NCBI GenBank assembly: GCA_921293015.1
Contig: OV121087.1
Coordinates: forward strand, 8,816,501 to 8,880,500
Reading direction: 5' to 3'
Source of the DNA: Phorcus lineatus
Lineage: Eukaryota > Mollusca > Gastropoda > Trochida > Trochidae
Length of the DNA stretch: 64,000 bases
Shown here: one piece after another, positions 1 through 13,968 of the stretch
How the letters are laid out: each line of letters starts with the position of its first letter
How positions within the stretch are numbered: the stretch's first letter is position 1
The notes under the pieces: generated by a model
Database searches by the model: none
Told to the model about the DNA's origin: nothing
Seen by the model: only the letters and a program-made list of their open reading frames with translations
Made by a program: the position numbers and the translations under genes

Positions 1-1852
1 GTCTTAAAGGTTTTAGTATTGATTTGTATTACATATAAATACCTCTTGTTCAGTGACAAGTAACGTTAATTACATCAGAAAAAATACAAGTATTTACTTT
101 TAATGCCGAAATTATTTCCAAAAGATTTTTTCTATTAATATTTTAGTGATGCAAGAAAAGTTACTCTTCATTTAAGACCCAGTGCCTATTTGAGTAATAC
201 CAGCACTCTGTCCATGCAATGTGATTGTCCGGCCTTGGAATGTGTGATGTAAATATTACATTTAAACATGTACAGGTTGATCAAAACAAATTTGCTATTT
301 GCTATTTTCCAACTTAATAATAACATATAGTTGATTAATATGTATCAAAATCAGAAATATATAATTGATTTATATAGAACTTATTGCAAAGTTGTACAAA
401 CTTTGACTCGTTCATTTGGCATTTCAACGCAACAATGATACAAATATAAACTAAATACCATGTATTTCCCTTATCCCAACGAAACGAAAGGTCATTCGAC
501 CACGTAATCGACTAAAAGGCTTCTGATGACATTTTATTGTGCACTTCATAACTTATTCATAATGCCAAAATGAAATATTGAAAACTATAAATATATTTAC
601 TAATGCTGTTAAATTCATAATTGCACGTTTATGTACATTTAATCATTACATCATGCGTTACCTTCATTTTCATGATCTGTTACATCATGGTGTAATGTAC
701 AGCTAATCGAAGAAGCTGTTTACCTGAAGCAGTCTGTAATTATAAACTCAAAACGGTAGCTATTTAAAATCGTACCAGATAGCATCGCTTGCACTTTCCA
801 TTCTCTTTTGACATTTTGACTATCAATATGGTTTACCTGTGGTTTAAATGTCAGCTAAAACAGAACGAATATCGATTTATTTAAATCAGGTATTTTTGTA
901 AAGGTATATAACACTTTGGCCGGCGATGATGCCATGAGCCTATGTAAACGAATGACCCTCGTAGTTTTATCGTAATTAAAAATTCATGTCATATATGTCC
1001 TGTCTGAAAGATTAGACATTTGAACTATATACACATCACACCATGTCCTACTTTCAGACCGCTAGCTCCATAAATCATTGTTCATTGGAATGTTCAAAAT
1101 CTTGAAACTTTAATAGGAGTTGAAATGACACATATAGTATATACTACGTCCACATATCCAATGATGAAACACTCGAAAATAAATTGCATATTAACAAAAT
1201 ATCTTAATTAAACCCGCGGTTCTTAGAGTCAGTACATTACAATCAGTAAATGGATTTATTAATATAATTCATCAGCGAGTTCGAAGTCAAAACATGACTA
1301 CGACAGTCAATGATTGTCACTCGATTCTTCATTTATCTTGTTTCAGACAGCTAACATGTGTAAATGGTGAAGTTAAAGTGATTTTCTCGACTATAAAGAT
1401 GTAATTACGTGTTCGCATGCTAGTGATCTCGCGAGATTTTGTCATTTTCCAGCGCTCTTGGGCTCCTGGGACGCCATTATCATGCACTTCATGAGCAGTT
1501 GGTGGCTTTCGTTGTGTGCAGGAAACAATGCTGCTTCCTGAACGTGAATGACCGTCACAGAATTACTATCGATCTGTTTTAATGAACTGTCATTTTGACC
1601 ACGAGTTTAACAAAACAGTGGTTTTACTTAGAGATAGAACTGACATTAGTCAGTGTATTTCTTGTAGTAAGTGACCCATCATGTGGGTTGATGAAAGCGT
1701 AGATTACAATTCCATTTGGTTAGTTAAAGCTTTAAAGAAATTTAAGTTGAGTTTAGTTTAAACAGCATATTTCAAGCGATCTCAATTGTGTTTCTGATAT
1801 CCACTGATGACCACTTTCAAACAAAGATGTGTAAGAAAACAAGTCAAAAGGT
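1..1852 (-). other. Probable intron 1 and promoter-proximal DNA of the minus-strand gene
   Basis: This stretch lies downstream, on the minus strand, of the splice donor at 1853-1858, so it should be intron of the gene whose first exon is at 1859-2032. I found no second exon with convincing splice sites. The interval from about 1420 to 1560 is less AT-rich than its surroundings and holds a TCTCGCGAGA palindrome. It could be an alternative promoter or first exon. The rest looks like ordinary AT-rich intronic sequence. Confidence 0.4.
1427..1436. promoter_or_regulatory. TCTCGCGAGA palindromic promoter-type element
   Basis: A perfect 10-bp palindrome, TCTCGCGAGA, sits in a locally GC-richer patch about 420 bp from the first coding exon at 1859-2032. 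In vertebrates this motif marks core promoters of broadly expressed genes. Its use in this organism is inference. A related CGCGAGATTT string occurs inside the exon itself. Confidence 0.35.
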
Positions 1853-1858
1853 ACTTAC

Positions 1859-2032
1859 AGAGTATGAGGTGTGGTATGCCTTAGTCGGAGGTCTGAGCAT
1901 GCTCTGATCACTCACGCGAGATTTCCCGCCACTTTCAACATCTGTGGCACCAAATTTTGGACTAGCTGCTCGTTTAATCGACTGGTTCCTCTTCTTTCGA
2001 ACCATCGTCCCTTTCCGCACTAACATGGACAT
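1859..2032 (-). CDS. First coding exon of an unidentified minus-strand gene (partial)
   Basis: On the minus strand an ATG in good context (ACC-ATG-T, position 2032) opens 58 codons. They end exactly at a consensus donor, TCT|GTAAGTACC, so the following intron is phase 0. The encoded N-terminus is very basic near its start (VRKGTMVRKKRNQSIKR), then serine-, glycine- and proline-bearing without hydrophobic segments. It therefore looks like a cytosolic or nuclear tail rather than a signal peptide. A second in-frame ATG lies two codons in (2026). The exon and its upstream flank are clearly GC-richer than the neighbouring DNA. The remaining exons must lie beyond the left edge, because none is recognisable in 1-1852. 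I do not recognise the family. Alternatives are a spurious ORF or a lineage-specific gene. Confidence 0.6.
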
Positions 2033-2335
2033 GGTTGTAGTTGATGTCAACCGTCGAAGGAATCTAGCTACAACTCTCGGCGAGTATGACAGTTAACCAC
2101 CCATTGGTCTTTGGACGTAGATAAACCAGAAGCACCACTGTGTCTGCCTACCTTCAGTCCGTGTGACATAAAGACAGAGATCCGGGACATTCCCTGCAGC
2201 CCACATATCCACGGCTGAAGACACCCACTACACGGCAGAGGGCCTGCCAGCTGCCTACCTACAGCGGGAACAGCCAATCTCGTGTATCAGGCTGCTGGCT
2301 GTGATTCTTCTGAGCGCGTGAAAGAGCTAGATTTG
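2033..2335 (-). promoter_or_regulatory. 5' UTR and promoter region of the minus-strand gene
   Basis: This GC-richer stretch lies immediately upstream of the ATG at 2032. It contains a 69-codon open frame (2068-2277, minus) that shows nothing protein-like and is probably non-coding leader. An AAG|GTAGGC donor-like site on the minus strand near 2150 would allow a spliced 5' UTR. No TATA box was evident. Confidence 0.35.
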
Positions 2336-5300
2336 AAACAATAACAGATAGACAATATTGATTTTACAGGTATTTTGCCGGGTTGTTCTTGGTAAATTCA
2401 GCTGAACGGAAATGATATCTAAACAGGATCGCATGGTCCTAAGATAATCTATATTGATTGACATATAGAAGTAACACCTGGAAATATATTTCACTTACAT
2501 TTGCAATACTCTTGCAATAAAGCGTGAACATACTGTTGATGAATTTGATACTTACAAAAGAAACATCTACATGTAGGGATGTTGTCATATTTAATACATT
2601 GGTTACATATTTTTAAAAAATAAGATCCATTATGATGACTTTAAGGTTTAACAAATCAAGCATTTAAGCGGTTTATAGATAAGAATATCGCAAGATCACT
2701 TGAAGACCCTTGAATATAAATACCAGTGACTTCCTTATCAAGGTTAGACGTCTTTTTATACGGGTTGAGATATTTCCTCACATTGATAAGGTCTCGAACC
2801 AATTTCAACTCATCTTTAATTCAGCTGGTTTGAGCATTTCAATAAAATCCTGTCTTTATAGTTTTTCGATTTATCTCCCTATTAACTAAACTTATATAGA
2901 TAATTTTGATAGAAAAACTATAATATTTAACTATTCTGTCTAACACTCGTGATCACTGTTAAATACAGTATTTTAGTGCGATTGTAACGCTAATCTGATA
3001 ACCATATGATAAATATGAATTATTTATTCAAATCATTTTGCAGTGTTCGGTCGGTAATAAAAAGGTCAACGACAATTGCTATGAAACCAGAGATAATATT
3101 TAAAGAAGCAACTCTCTTTAGAAGTTAATTGTTTTTCTATTTGTTACACAATGAATTAAGTAATGACTGGATTATAATACAATTTCGACAAAACTAAAAT
3201 TAAGTTCCAAACTAGTTAATACTAGCTGTAATATCATGCATCTCAAGGTCCGATATTACATCTAAAGAAGCGTACACCTTTGCCGTTCGAGCATGCGCGA
3301 AAAGCAGCTAATCATAAAAGAGCTGACCGAGCCCTTTTTAATGCAAGTCATTCCATTTACATAATCAACTTTTAGCCGATGTTTCGCGCTGATTTAAACT
3401 ATGTACAAAATGAACTTCACATATTTGGTCAGACAATCACTTTGAAGGTTAGATATATACAAGAGCGAATATACCTATGGATCTCATCTCTGATTGGTTC
3501 AAACTGATTTCCTCATTTGACTGGTCGAATAAAAGGGGGTTTTTTTATTTAAAAGGGGTTATTTACAGACAGTTTATATTCTATTCAATTTAAATTGTAG
3601 CCGGTAATACGACCAGTTTTCATATCTCGATATATCAACCAAATGTTTAAATGTCAACCTAACGCGCCTTGTGTTACGGTTACACCTTCATCACACAACA
3701 AATATAGTAAAGTTTGTTAACGATTGCTTTTTTGTCAACCAGTGTAAATAAAGTTTAAAACCAAACATATACAATTAAGCAGCTTTCATAATATACTTAT
3801 GTTAAAAATAGAGCCACTGGCTCTGTAGTTCATCAAGACGCCGGACGCAATATCATGCCCTGCAATTCCATAAGCCCATCCGGGCTTTCGAGCTGGACGA
3901 GCTAAACATCAGTCATGATATACTAAACAACATTTCATCAACACAGGGGAAAACAATTCATCCTGAATATGATTAATCATCAAATATTGGGTTCATTACC
4001 CAATAAATTAAAGTGAACATTTGAAACAACGTCATACTAAAGACAGAGAGCTAAAGTAAAAAGTTATAACTGTATGAGAGAAGTCTATGATTCTCGATTG
4101 TTGAACAATTGCATTGGGGATTTATTTACTTTGATTGATCTACTGCCCTGACACGACCATTACTAGTTTTCACCTTAAAATAATAATCCTTCAATTTTTA
4201 TCTTCAATGCTTTCAAATATCTAACACTATTAATAGGATAAGGCTGATATATTTTGTCCCCCTTTGTATACAAAACAGTTTATGCTTTCTTTTTATATTT
4301 ATCAAATTATTTGACTAAGATTAAATAAATACTCGAACTCGAAGTTGTCAAAAGAACTCATGAGAACTCATTGATTCATCATTGAACATCCTGCTAAGAA
4401 CGATTGAATCTAATAAATTTTACGTCATTTGCATAAGATGACCAACACATTATACCAATGTTTGGCATTCATCAGATAGGTCACCTACATAGATAACACA
4501 ATTATACTTGCTGTTTTAGATATAATCACCATTTTAACTAAAGCGCATGCATAGGATCTATATATGCCTAATTTCGTTTTCCATTTCAGATGTTAGCAGC
4601 GAGTACTTTCCTCAAAGGTTAGTAAGAAATTCGTATATTGTAAAGAAGAGATAGGAAGGAATTGTATTTTTGTGATCGTGCCATGGCGAATAATAAATGT
4701 TGATTATTTCGTTATGATTGAAATGAGGCATGGAGAGAGGTTTGACTGTTATTTCGTAAACACTATATGTTTACCATGGCTAGCTCTTATTCTCTCTTTT
4801 TCATCTGCTTAAAGGTAAATCAAAATGCTAGTATATTTATTTTCATTTTATATGTATCTACACGGACACGGTTCCTTGGGTTAAATCTGCGCTTCATCAA
4901 CTCTGAATGATAACCCATTGTGATATCAATATATATTACATACATTACATATTACATATCTACTACAACGGTAATACACGACACGTTTTGAAACTGTCCA
5001 TTCTGTTTTTTTAATATCTGCGACATGAAAAATTGTTATGAAATGAAACAAACACACTGAGTCCATGATATCTCTCGCCCGGTTATCAAAGTGATCAATA
5101 TATTGAACTATGTAGATAAATACCGATGAATCCTCAATGACTGATGATTTTTAAGTGGTCTTTACATTGGTGATGAATTCAACCTTTACAAGGTGATTTT
5201 TTAATATCCTTAGTGTATTGTTCTCGGCCTTAAGGTTTTAAGGTTGTGACAATAAGACAGAATATTAAATTGTATTTCCATTGAAAGAGCAACAAATGTA

Positions 5301-7977
5301 ACTCAACGCACTGACGGACGGATGGAGGTAATTACTCTAACACTTGACAAATTTAAATTCGTTGATTCCTTTTAGATGTATGTTCATCAAATACTGCGTC
5401 CCATGTAGCATTCAAACATCGGTCCGTTATTGGCCTGGCAGTGATGACAAAATCGGTCAAGAGTCTTCTAAGTAGGAGAGACCATTGAAGAATTACTCAT
5501 CGGTTTGAAAACAGTTCGACAAAATTTCGTGAGGCCAAGCTTGAATTCCTGAAATTCTTTTTCTACTAGTACTGTTTACGTATTGAGGTTGAACTTAACG
5601 TCAAATTTAATTACTTATCATTACTAAATTATCAACTATTGACATCTAATCCTTTGAAGACAAGTCACGATATTTCGAAATCCAGGTTAAGTTACAGTTG
5701 TACAATTCTATCATAAGGTTTCTGGATGAGATAATTTCCGCTTTTGATATTGCAAATACGTTCCTCACGCTGAATTTTTACCTAATTTTAAGAACAAGCA
5801 CCTGTTTACTTACTTTCTATTCCCATTCCATCTGAACACTATCAGATGTTAACTACTTAGTGGAAAGAACCCACAAATTTAAGACATAAAACTTCATGTT
5901 TAGCCTTGAACCACTTGCTTATAATACTGAAACATAATTTCTCACTGAGTATAGCATTTTAATTAGCAATATAAAAACGAAACAGTAGAATACTAAAATT
6001 TTCTTTGGTTTTTAAAACATAAGCATAATACTAAATGAAAACAAAAATTGTCTTCTTAGAAAAAACCTATATGAACGGTGATAAATCAATAAGACCCAGA
6101 TATGACAACTTATCAATGTAATGATAATCCGCTCCTCAGACATTTTCCGCTTCTTTTTAAAAGGGTATGATAAGAATTTTTTATTGAAAGTAAATGAAAC
6201 CGAATGATTTGAATGTCATTTCCAAAACAATGAAACAAAAACAGTTAACAGATATATGTCAGTGTATTGCGAACAAGTATTTAGAAAAGTCATCTGTTTA
6301 TTCACTTTCTTGCAAGCATAGATAAAAGAAAAAACTTAAATGACAGATACGGTACAAAGTATTGAACATGCTATTCTTAGTCAATTATTCATGACAAAAT
6401 TGATGGATAAAAATGAAGCTCTCCCAACAAGAACAATTCGATTAAAATGATAGCATTACTTATTATTAATGATTATATTCTTGCATTTTGCATATAGTTA
6501 TGTTGTAAACTCACTGAATATACACTACCCTTCATTTACATTAAAAAAACATATCACGATATTATCTCGTTCTCGACTTTGTGTTTGTATGATGTGACTA
6601 CCTATTTTGTTCCAATAACATTTTCATATATAAAAACTGAATGATCTTATCTGCGCAATTCCTAAACAAGAAGCAAACAACAAAAGTCTCGTTACAAAAC
6701 GTATGTTTTCATAACTAAATCTTTCGAAAACAATTATTCATTTTGGTTTTTTATTTAAGTTTTTTAATTGGTTGAACCCAGGAAAAGGATTTCTTGTATC
6801 TTCACTCTGCTATGAACACTTTTATCATAGCCTTTTTGGATAGGGTGGTTTGCGTAATGTGATAAATCATATCAATCATGAATGCGGATAGGAAAGTAAG
6901 GTAAGATGGATAAGTAGATTGTTGACGTCTAAACAAAATTGACTTGTCGCAATAACCATTGACGATAATATATATTTATGAAAGAAAATACTTCATACGA
7001 CAAAGATTTGAATAATCCGCGGTTTAAAACAGCACCTTGTTTTATACCATGTGACACCAGGATACCTTAAAAATCATTGAGATTTCCCTTAATACATTGC
7101 CCGCAACATGTATTAAACATTTCACCCTTTGCAACAGGATATACCGATCTCCTTTGGTAATAAATGTTTTGCAAATGATTCAGAAAACGTAAATATAAGG
7201 AAAACTGCTGTTTGTCTGAGTGGATTCGTGATAGACTATAATGGTATGAAAATTGCTCTACCTTTTTACTTAACCTTGTTTTTACATTTCTATGGGAAGA
7301 TCATAATAACACAATGATTGTCACTTGACTCATTGACAACGCTAACAATTTCGGAATATGATAAAACGAAAGGAGTGAACCAAGTTGACAACAGTAAAGT
7401 TGTCGAGGTTTACGTTAGTTAACAAGAATTGTGTACTTCACCAAACGTCTTTGACTCTCAGGTGTGTCCAATATGTATAAGGTTGTTCCTTTTACGCCAT
7501 TATTATGTGTGGTTTTTTTTATAGAACTCTAATCTTCTATCTTTAATCTTAAAAAATCAGTCAGAATAAATATTCAATTTTGAATTGGAAGATAATAGTT
7601 GCCTTTGTAAACTTTCCGGGATTCATTGTTATTCAACGTCATTATTCAGCTTAAAACCGACGGCGTAATCTGGAAGTTTTAACCGCTGAAATATTTTCGT
7701 TCTTAAGAATTCATTTATTGTGAGATTTATTTGTTATATCTACCAGACTAGAAAAGGACATTGATTGTTATCAAAATGGAGTACGGCAAGAAACAGGAAC
7801 ATGAAATCTTTAATCGGCCGAATCTAGTTAACATGGTGTATCAATTCGTGGTGATTTGCTTTAGCTTATTTGTGAGTATTCATTGCCATTCAGCATAGGG
7901 AAATATTTCGATTCAACCAATCAGAATCAAGCCTACAACGATTTCATGTTATACTGTTGATGAAACAACAAATTGCC
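2336..7977. other. AT-rich intergenic DNA with nothing recognisable
   Basis: About 5.6 kb without open frames of note, inverted repeats or recognisable transposon ends. A few short GC-richer islands occur (around 3270-3310 and 3820-3910), and no function can be assigned. The open frame at 7129-7317 has no supporting splice sites or motif. Confidence 0.5.
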
Positions 7978-8105
7978 ACGATTGACTGATACTAAGATTT
8001 GGAGAGCACAATTGACTGATACTAAGATTTGGAGAACACGATTGACTGATACTGATATTTGGAGAGCATGATTGACTGATACTGAGATTTGGAGAACACG
8101 ATTGA
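7978..8105. repeat. 30-bp tandem repeat, about 4.3 copies
   Basis: The unit reads ACGATTGACTGATACTAAGA followed by TTTGGAGAGC. It starts at 7978, 8008, 8038 and 8068, with a partial fifth copy. Copies differ by a few substitutions (for example GAGAGC/GAGAAC). Because 30 is a multiple of three, the repeat gives artificial 10-residue repeats in every frame on the minus strand. I do not regard those as coding. Confidence 0.85.
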
Positions 8106-10900
8106 CGGTGGTATATAGCAACATGACTTTGCAAGACTCTTCGATCTAATACCAGTAACGTTACCAGCATAATGCCCATCAGTTGCTACTCCTCAAATGG
8201 ACAGATGGACTCGAACTAGCCCTGTTAGTAACGGATACCAACCTGAAACATTGAAAGTCAATATTGTCCCGAAAATACAATCTATTACAGGATTTTTCGG
8301 AGATGTTGTGTAGAAACTCGCACGCACAGACAGGTTATTGTTTTTTTAGATTTCTTACAAACAGGCTGGATGATAAACAATGGACAGATGCGTAAAACGT
8401 TGATGCATTATTGCCTTAGATTTTTACCATGCCTATAAGACTGCATGGTTAAAGGTCTCATCGCGGTGGATTAAGTACGAATATACATGGAATACAATGT
8501 ACCAACCGTAAAAGCATTAGCGTAGTACTTTCAAGCAAACAAGATTACTTTTCTGTTTATTCAATATGTCTTTGTTACAGAAAAGTAAAAGTGAGCCCAT
8601 TTCAGACATTGATATTGACGTCATAAGTCAAAAGTTTTCTTTTTATCGTTAATGATGCACTAACAAAAGGGTATTCTATCTCTAAACTCCTCTAATTGAG
8701 CATGAACGTATCACTTTAAGCTGCAGAGGAATATCATATTCCAATTATTGTACAGGATGCGAAAGACAGATTGATGACACTTCAAAGTTGTTGACAGAAA
8801 AACATATTTGATCTCTTTTATGTAAACCTTCTAGAAATAATTGGAAGAAAGTCGCATAAAGTATCAGCAATTGAATACTTTTGTCAAGTTTTGTGTCGAG
8901 GGCTTCATTACAAGGCTTTTATATTGTGCAACGTTTATCCGTTTACTGCAAAGCATGTTGTAGCACTGTTGTTTATTTAATATATGATTTGTAAATCCAA
9001 AACCAGATTAAAACAAATGAATATTAAACCTTTCTTACATGTTGGATAAGCCTTTCAAGAAAATCGGAATCGGAATCGCAAATGTATGTTTCATAATGCA
9101 AGACAATATGTTTTAATCACGAGAAGTAGTTTTGAAACAAATCGACTATGAACAGTTAAGCCGTGCTGATTCATAACCCTTCTTTTAAATGATTGAAAGG
9201 TGTTCACAAGAAAATGGCCGCCAGTTGTTTTTGCTTGATACTTGATTATTTCCTATACGAAACCGATTTTGGGTTGAATACTGAGACCCTCTGAAGAAAA
9301 TACATTTGGCATATATGTTATGTTTATTCGGGAATTTTCTCTACAACACAAAACGCGCTGTAGCCCTGTTAGTGAAATGAAGTGAAGTGTTTATATAAAC
9401 GCTAACATTTAAGTGAAGACAAAATAATCTTATATGCAGAAGGTGGCAAACTAACATAAAGTATTCAACCATTTTTAACAATAATATCTCAAATAGTTTT
9501 TTTTAGTTTCCTTTTATTACCGTATTATTTTCTTCCGGTTGATATTTACCAGAGGATTCTGTTTTTAAGAAACTGTTTTCAAAATATCGTGTAAAACTAT
9601 TGTTCCGCATTGTTAAAGCTCCTTGAGTATCTTTATTTGTCGAGCTGTGAATGAATAAAAGGCAATTAACCTACATAAATGTTTAAAGAACAAAAGCAAA
9701 TAGTCATATGAAAAAATATAGTCATCTGGAATGTGAAATGATAAGAGTAAATTGTACAGCATCAGAAGAACATTATAAAAGTTAAATGTTTTTATTCAAC
9801 GTATTCTCTTTCTCTACTTAAATTTATCAACAAGTAATGTGAGGAGTAATTAAATGAAAACATTAGCCAATATGTTACCATTTGCATCGTTCAATTTTGA
9901 GTTAAGAAGAAACTCAAGCACTTTATTCTCTATAAAAAGCGCCAGCGGAGATACATGAGATTAACTTTTATACATTTCACATAATGTACAAGATAGCAGC
10001 TATGTGGCATTTGGAAAATCATTTCCAGAAAACATTAAATACATGATATAAATTAATACAGGTTTTTAGGATATATTACACAGCTAGTCTTGCTTCTTTT
10101 TTAAATATTGTTAAGAATACAAATGTATGTTAAAAATATGTTGACAGAAATTAAGTACTTGTTGTTTAGATATTCTTGACGAAGTTGGAGGAAAGTTTCA
10201 TATCTAACCAAGAAATGAAATCCGTCTCATTAAATATATCAACATGATATATAAAATAAATGCGAACGCTACTTTCTTTGTATTGTACAGAAAGAATATT
10301 TGTCACTCAGAAAAGTTTCTGAACAGGTGGCTCGTGGACGTGCACACGGCGAATAGAAAAGTAAAGATCAGGTTCTCGACAGTTCAGTCAGAAGTACTAT
10401 ACACCGTAATGTTTGGGTGTAATGCTACACTGATTTTCACACTATAATGAATGGAGGTTGTTGCCATTTTTCTCGTAGGAGGATCAGGGTATATGAAGAA
10501 ACGTATCAGAACATTTGCGGTTTATTCAGGATAATAAATCTAGAAATATATAAAGGAAACTCTTATTTTGAAATAAAAAAACTGAAACTGACTGGTTTTT
10601 TTCATTTAATTGACAGTAATGATAATTATATATGTTAATGAGAAAAATAAACGCTGATTTGTTTTATGATGACAACATCGCAACAAATTTACTCTATTTT
10701 TCTGTTTAGTTATCCATTTATATCGAAAAAGAGAAAAGTAGGGCTTGGTTCCTGCCTAATCTAAAGTAAAAACAAGTTGATTTATCCCCCACAATGTACA
10801 CAAGGTATTTTTTGCTCATAACAAACAGCTAATATTAGCTGTTTCAATCCAAAGCTGTAACTGATCAAAATAAACAAACTTTTTCTTAAGGTTAACATTT
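8106..10900. other. AT-rich DNA upstream of the duplication array
   Basis: No gene was recognised. The two adjacent open frames at 10244-10447 and 10447-10638 lack splice signals and known motifs. A short phrase near 9200 (GTTCACAAGAAAATGGCCG) resembles one at 27655 in copy 2. The array may therefore have an older, more decayed member here, but I could not extend the match. Confidence 0.4.
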
Positions 10901-12223
10901 AGAAGCAACAATTTACACTTATGTAAAACAAAGACTGATGCAAACAGCGTGAATATATCTTGTCGTTACACGCCACATTTTAATGCTATTCGGATTTACG
11001 ACCCCTTTTGCAAAGGAAAAATAACCTACATTGTCAATTTGCATGGAAATATAACCTTATCAAAAAAATTTAACACCATATGAATTCATATTTCATTGTT
11101 CTTATAGATTTCTAATAAAAGCAATTACATGTATAGTATCTAAGGATATATGTTTGACAACCATACTTTTCCAAAGAGGCATATTAAATAGAAGAGTTAT
11201 TGCTTATATTGTATGGTGGTCATGCTTTTGCGAAGTAGGTCATTCCCCTCTTTTTACTAACAGACCAGGAAGTTTAGCGAATTTTGCTTTTCCGGCTAAA
11301 CCCCATACACCAGCGTAAATAGCCTGATGAAGTAATAACACAACAGGTCGATCAAATTCAAATTTTCTCTCGATTACAAATTTCAAAATAGTTAATGAAC
11401 TTACTCGATACCCAAAACTATAAATTCAAACTTTTTAAAGTTTTGTCGGTTATTATTTGTGCCTGTATACAGGAAAAGATATATACCGTTCAGACAGAGA
11501 TTAAAAGCTGATAAAGTACAAAATCTTGTTCTAATTCAAAATGCCATTACGGTTTGGATAGAACTACAAGTACAATATGATAGTCAAAAGATGGATGTCC
11601 CCATATCTTTGGTTCTAATTATCATAGAACCATAATATTTGGTATCTACATGTATGTTTAGAAGGTCACTGAATCATTGACAGACATTTCAGATAGTTAC
11701 CATGAATCTTTTGAACGAAATTTTAGGTTTCCGTTACAAAAACTCATCATTCATGACTTCGATCGGTAACAATTCTATTTTCCTTTCTCTACAGTTAATG
11801 TATATCATTTTATTTTACATTATTTGCACTGAGAGTAAAATTATGAGTACTTGAAACCCTTTTGTGTACTTATGTGTACTTAAAACACACAAATTAAAGT
11901 GTCCGAAAGCAAACTAGGGGACCTACCGTTAATCTACTATCATTGAAATACACCAACTCAGCCTTGGAAAAAAACCTATTTTCTCTTCTCTACAGTTAAT
12001 GTATATAATTTTAAGAGCGTCAATAACTTTGATCTAAAAATGTTACAAGTTGGTGATATATCATTGTTTTGTATATTGTCAATATCATTAAGTAACACAA
12101 ACATGAAATGTTTAAATATTCATTGACAAACACGAGTAAATGTGAAAATATGTATTTACTTTCACTTACGTATTTTGATGTATAATAATCACCAAATAAA
12201 TACAATAGCTTCAGGATAATATA

Positions 12224-13511
12224 CAGTGCGTGGCCATAATATACTACGCAGAATTTATAACGTTCTCGCAATTTCCTTTGACAATCAGCTATTTCTATGT
12301 CGCGTTTTGTAAGTTCGCATCGTAAAGAGATCAATTCTGCAACAAGATTTATCACTAACTCCTCTTTCTAAGGGAATTCCCGTGTCTATTTTTAGCTCAA
12401 TGGTATAAGCCATTCGAGATAGCAGCGACATTTCCAAATCTATCATAATAGCTAAAACAGAGAGAAGTAGTAATGAATCAAGGCATTTATTGCTCTTGAA
12501 AATGTGACAGAAATGTTGAAATATAGGTGAATTATCTTATTTGGGTCACACAATTTTTTTCGTTACGTAGTTTAGTCGCAACAAGGAAAAATCGGCATGG
12601 GCGCAAATAACGGGCGCGAACGATAATTCAAGACAGTGATAGTGATCAGTGAATGATTTTAGATACCGATTTTGATATTTTTTCAAATTTAAACACAATC
12701 TCTATCAAAATATGCCAACTGTTGAAAAATTCATTTGAATAAAATTCAGAAAATTGATTTTTGAAAACGTGAAAATTAGGTAAGAATAGGTTGTATTTAT
12801 TAAAAATAATTGTTTTGGGTTGTGTCAATATATTTTACAAGGAGACTATCCAGCGAGAGATTCCAAATCGAATGCCCGGGAATGTTTACAAACATGTCTC
12901 CCGCATAGCGCGGTATAACGGGAATGTTCACGGTCTGTATTCTCTGCAATGATTTTGGTACCAGAATAACAATTGCCATAATTACAAAGTCTGAGGCCCA
13001 TATTTTCATCTTTGATAAAAATTTATGTCATATGGCTTGATATTTTTTTTTAAATCAACCTTGATTTTTCATGAAAAAGAAAACCACGTGGTCACCTCGT
13101 CGGTTGCTCCGTATAGGATACAAAACGAGTAAAAAAAATATTTGACATTGCACATTTATTCCTCCCATATCAATGTAAATGGAAATATTTTATAAATTAT
13201 TTAAATAAATTTGGAAAGTTAATTCCATGAGAGTAAATGAAAAGTTGATTTTAGTTATGTTGTCCAGGTGATACGGTACACAACGTGGCTCGAAGTTTTC
13301 AGGACATTAAAGATTAATCCATCCATGGCAACGAAAGGTGATGAAATATTTAGAATACTTGTCAAAAAGTGAACAATATCCCAAAATTTCAAGCCTTTCC
13401 GGTAAATATTTATTGCAATATCGATATATAACGAGGGAAGTGATCAGTTGGGCTAACGGCATATCATGACGCCATGACGCTCTTTGCGTACTATAATATG
13501 GCCACGCACTG
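12224..13511. mobile_element. Mariner-type element of 1288 bp with no recognisable transposase
   Basis: Inverted ends begin CAGTGCGTGGCCATAATATA (left) and, on the opposite strand, CAGTGCGTGGCCATATTATA (right). They match at about 27 of 30 positions and are flanked by TA on both sides (12222-12223 and 13512-13513). The length is typical of mariner elements, but none of the internal open frames (for example 12800-13009, minus) shows a D,D34D or D,D34E motif, so it is probably non-autonomous or badly decayed. Copy 3 has the empty site at about 39315 (TTCAGGGAAATATATGC against TTCAGGATAATA here). Confidence 0.75.
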
Positions 13512-13968
13512 TATGTATATTGTTTCTCATAAATATCGCCAATGAATCTTCATTAAAGTCTATATAACATATAGCCTCCTTGATATTGCCAAGACAAGAT
13601 TGAATGAAGCTTCTTCAACCTATAACAACCTATAGTGTTTAAAAATATCAAATGACCTATTCATTCTAATTTGTGCTGATAATTTGTCGCAACTGTCAGC
13701 TTGCAAAGTAATAGTTGCTTTGATGAGATCAAACATGAGCTAGAATAACTTTTTGTTTCTAATCACTTAAGACCCTGCTATCAGGATTTATTTCAACGTT
13801 TCGTCATTATTCAGCGCGTATATTTGTCTTTTCAAAGTATTGAACTATAATAAAATTCTTTTAAAGAGTTACGATATGCATATATTAGACAATTTCCATC
13901 ACTAAAAATGAAACTTCATCAAAACAACGATTGTTTGATAGGTAATGTGTGACATAAAATTACATGTA

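Noticed and set aside
3820..3910. GC-richer island with a short inverted pair (GAGCCACTGGCTC)
   Set aside because: Too short to assign. No tRNA fold, transposon end or coding frame could be supported.
7933..8179. Minus-strand open frames with 10-residue repeats
   Set aside because: A direct result of the 30-bp tandem repeat. No start context or conserved product.
12020..12355. 111-codon open frame on the minus strand
   Set aside because: It crosses the left terminal repeat of the mariner-type element, so part of it is transposon DNA and part host DNA.
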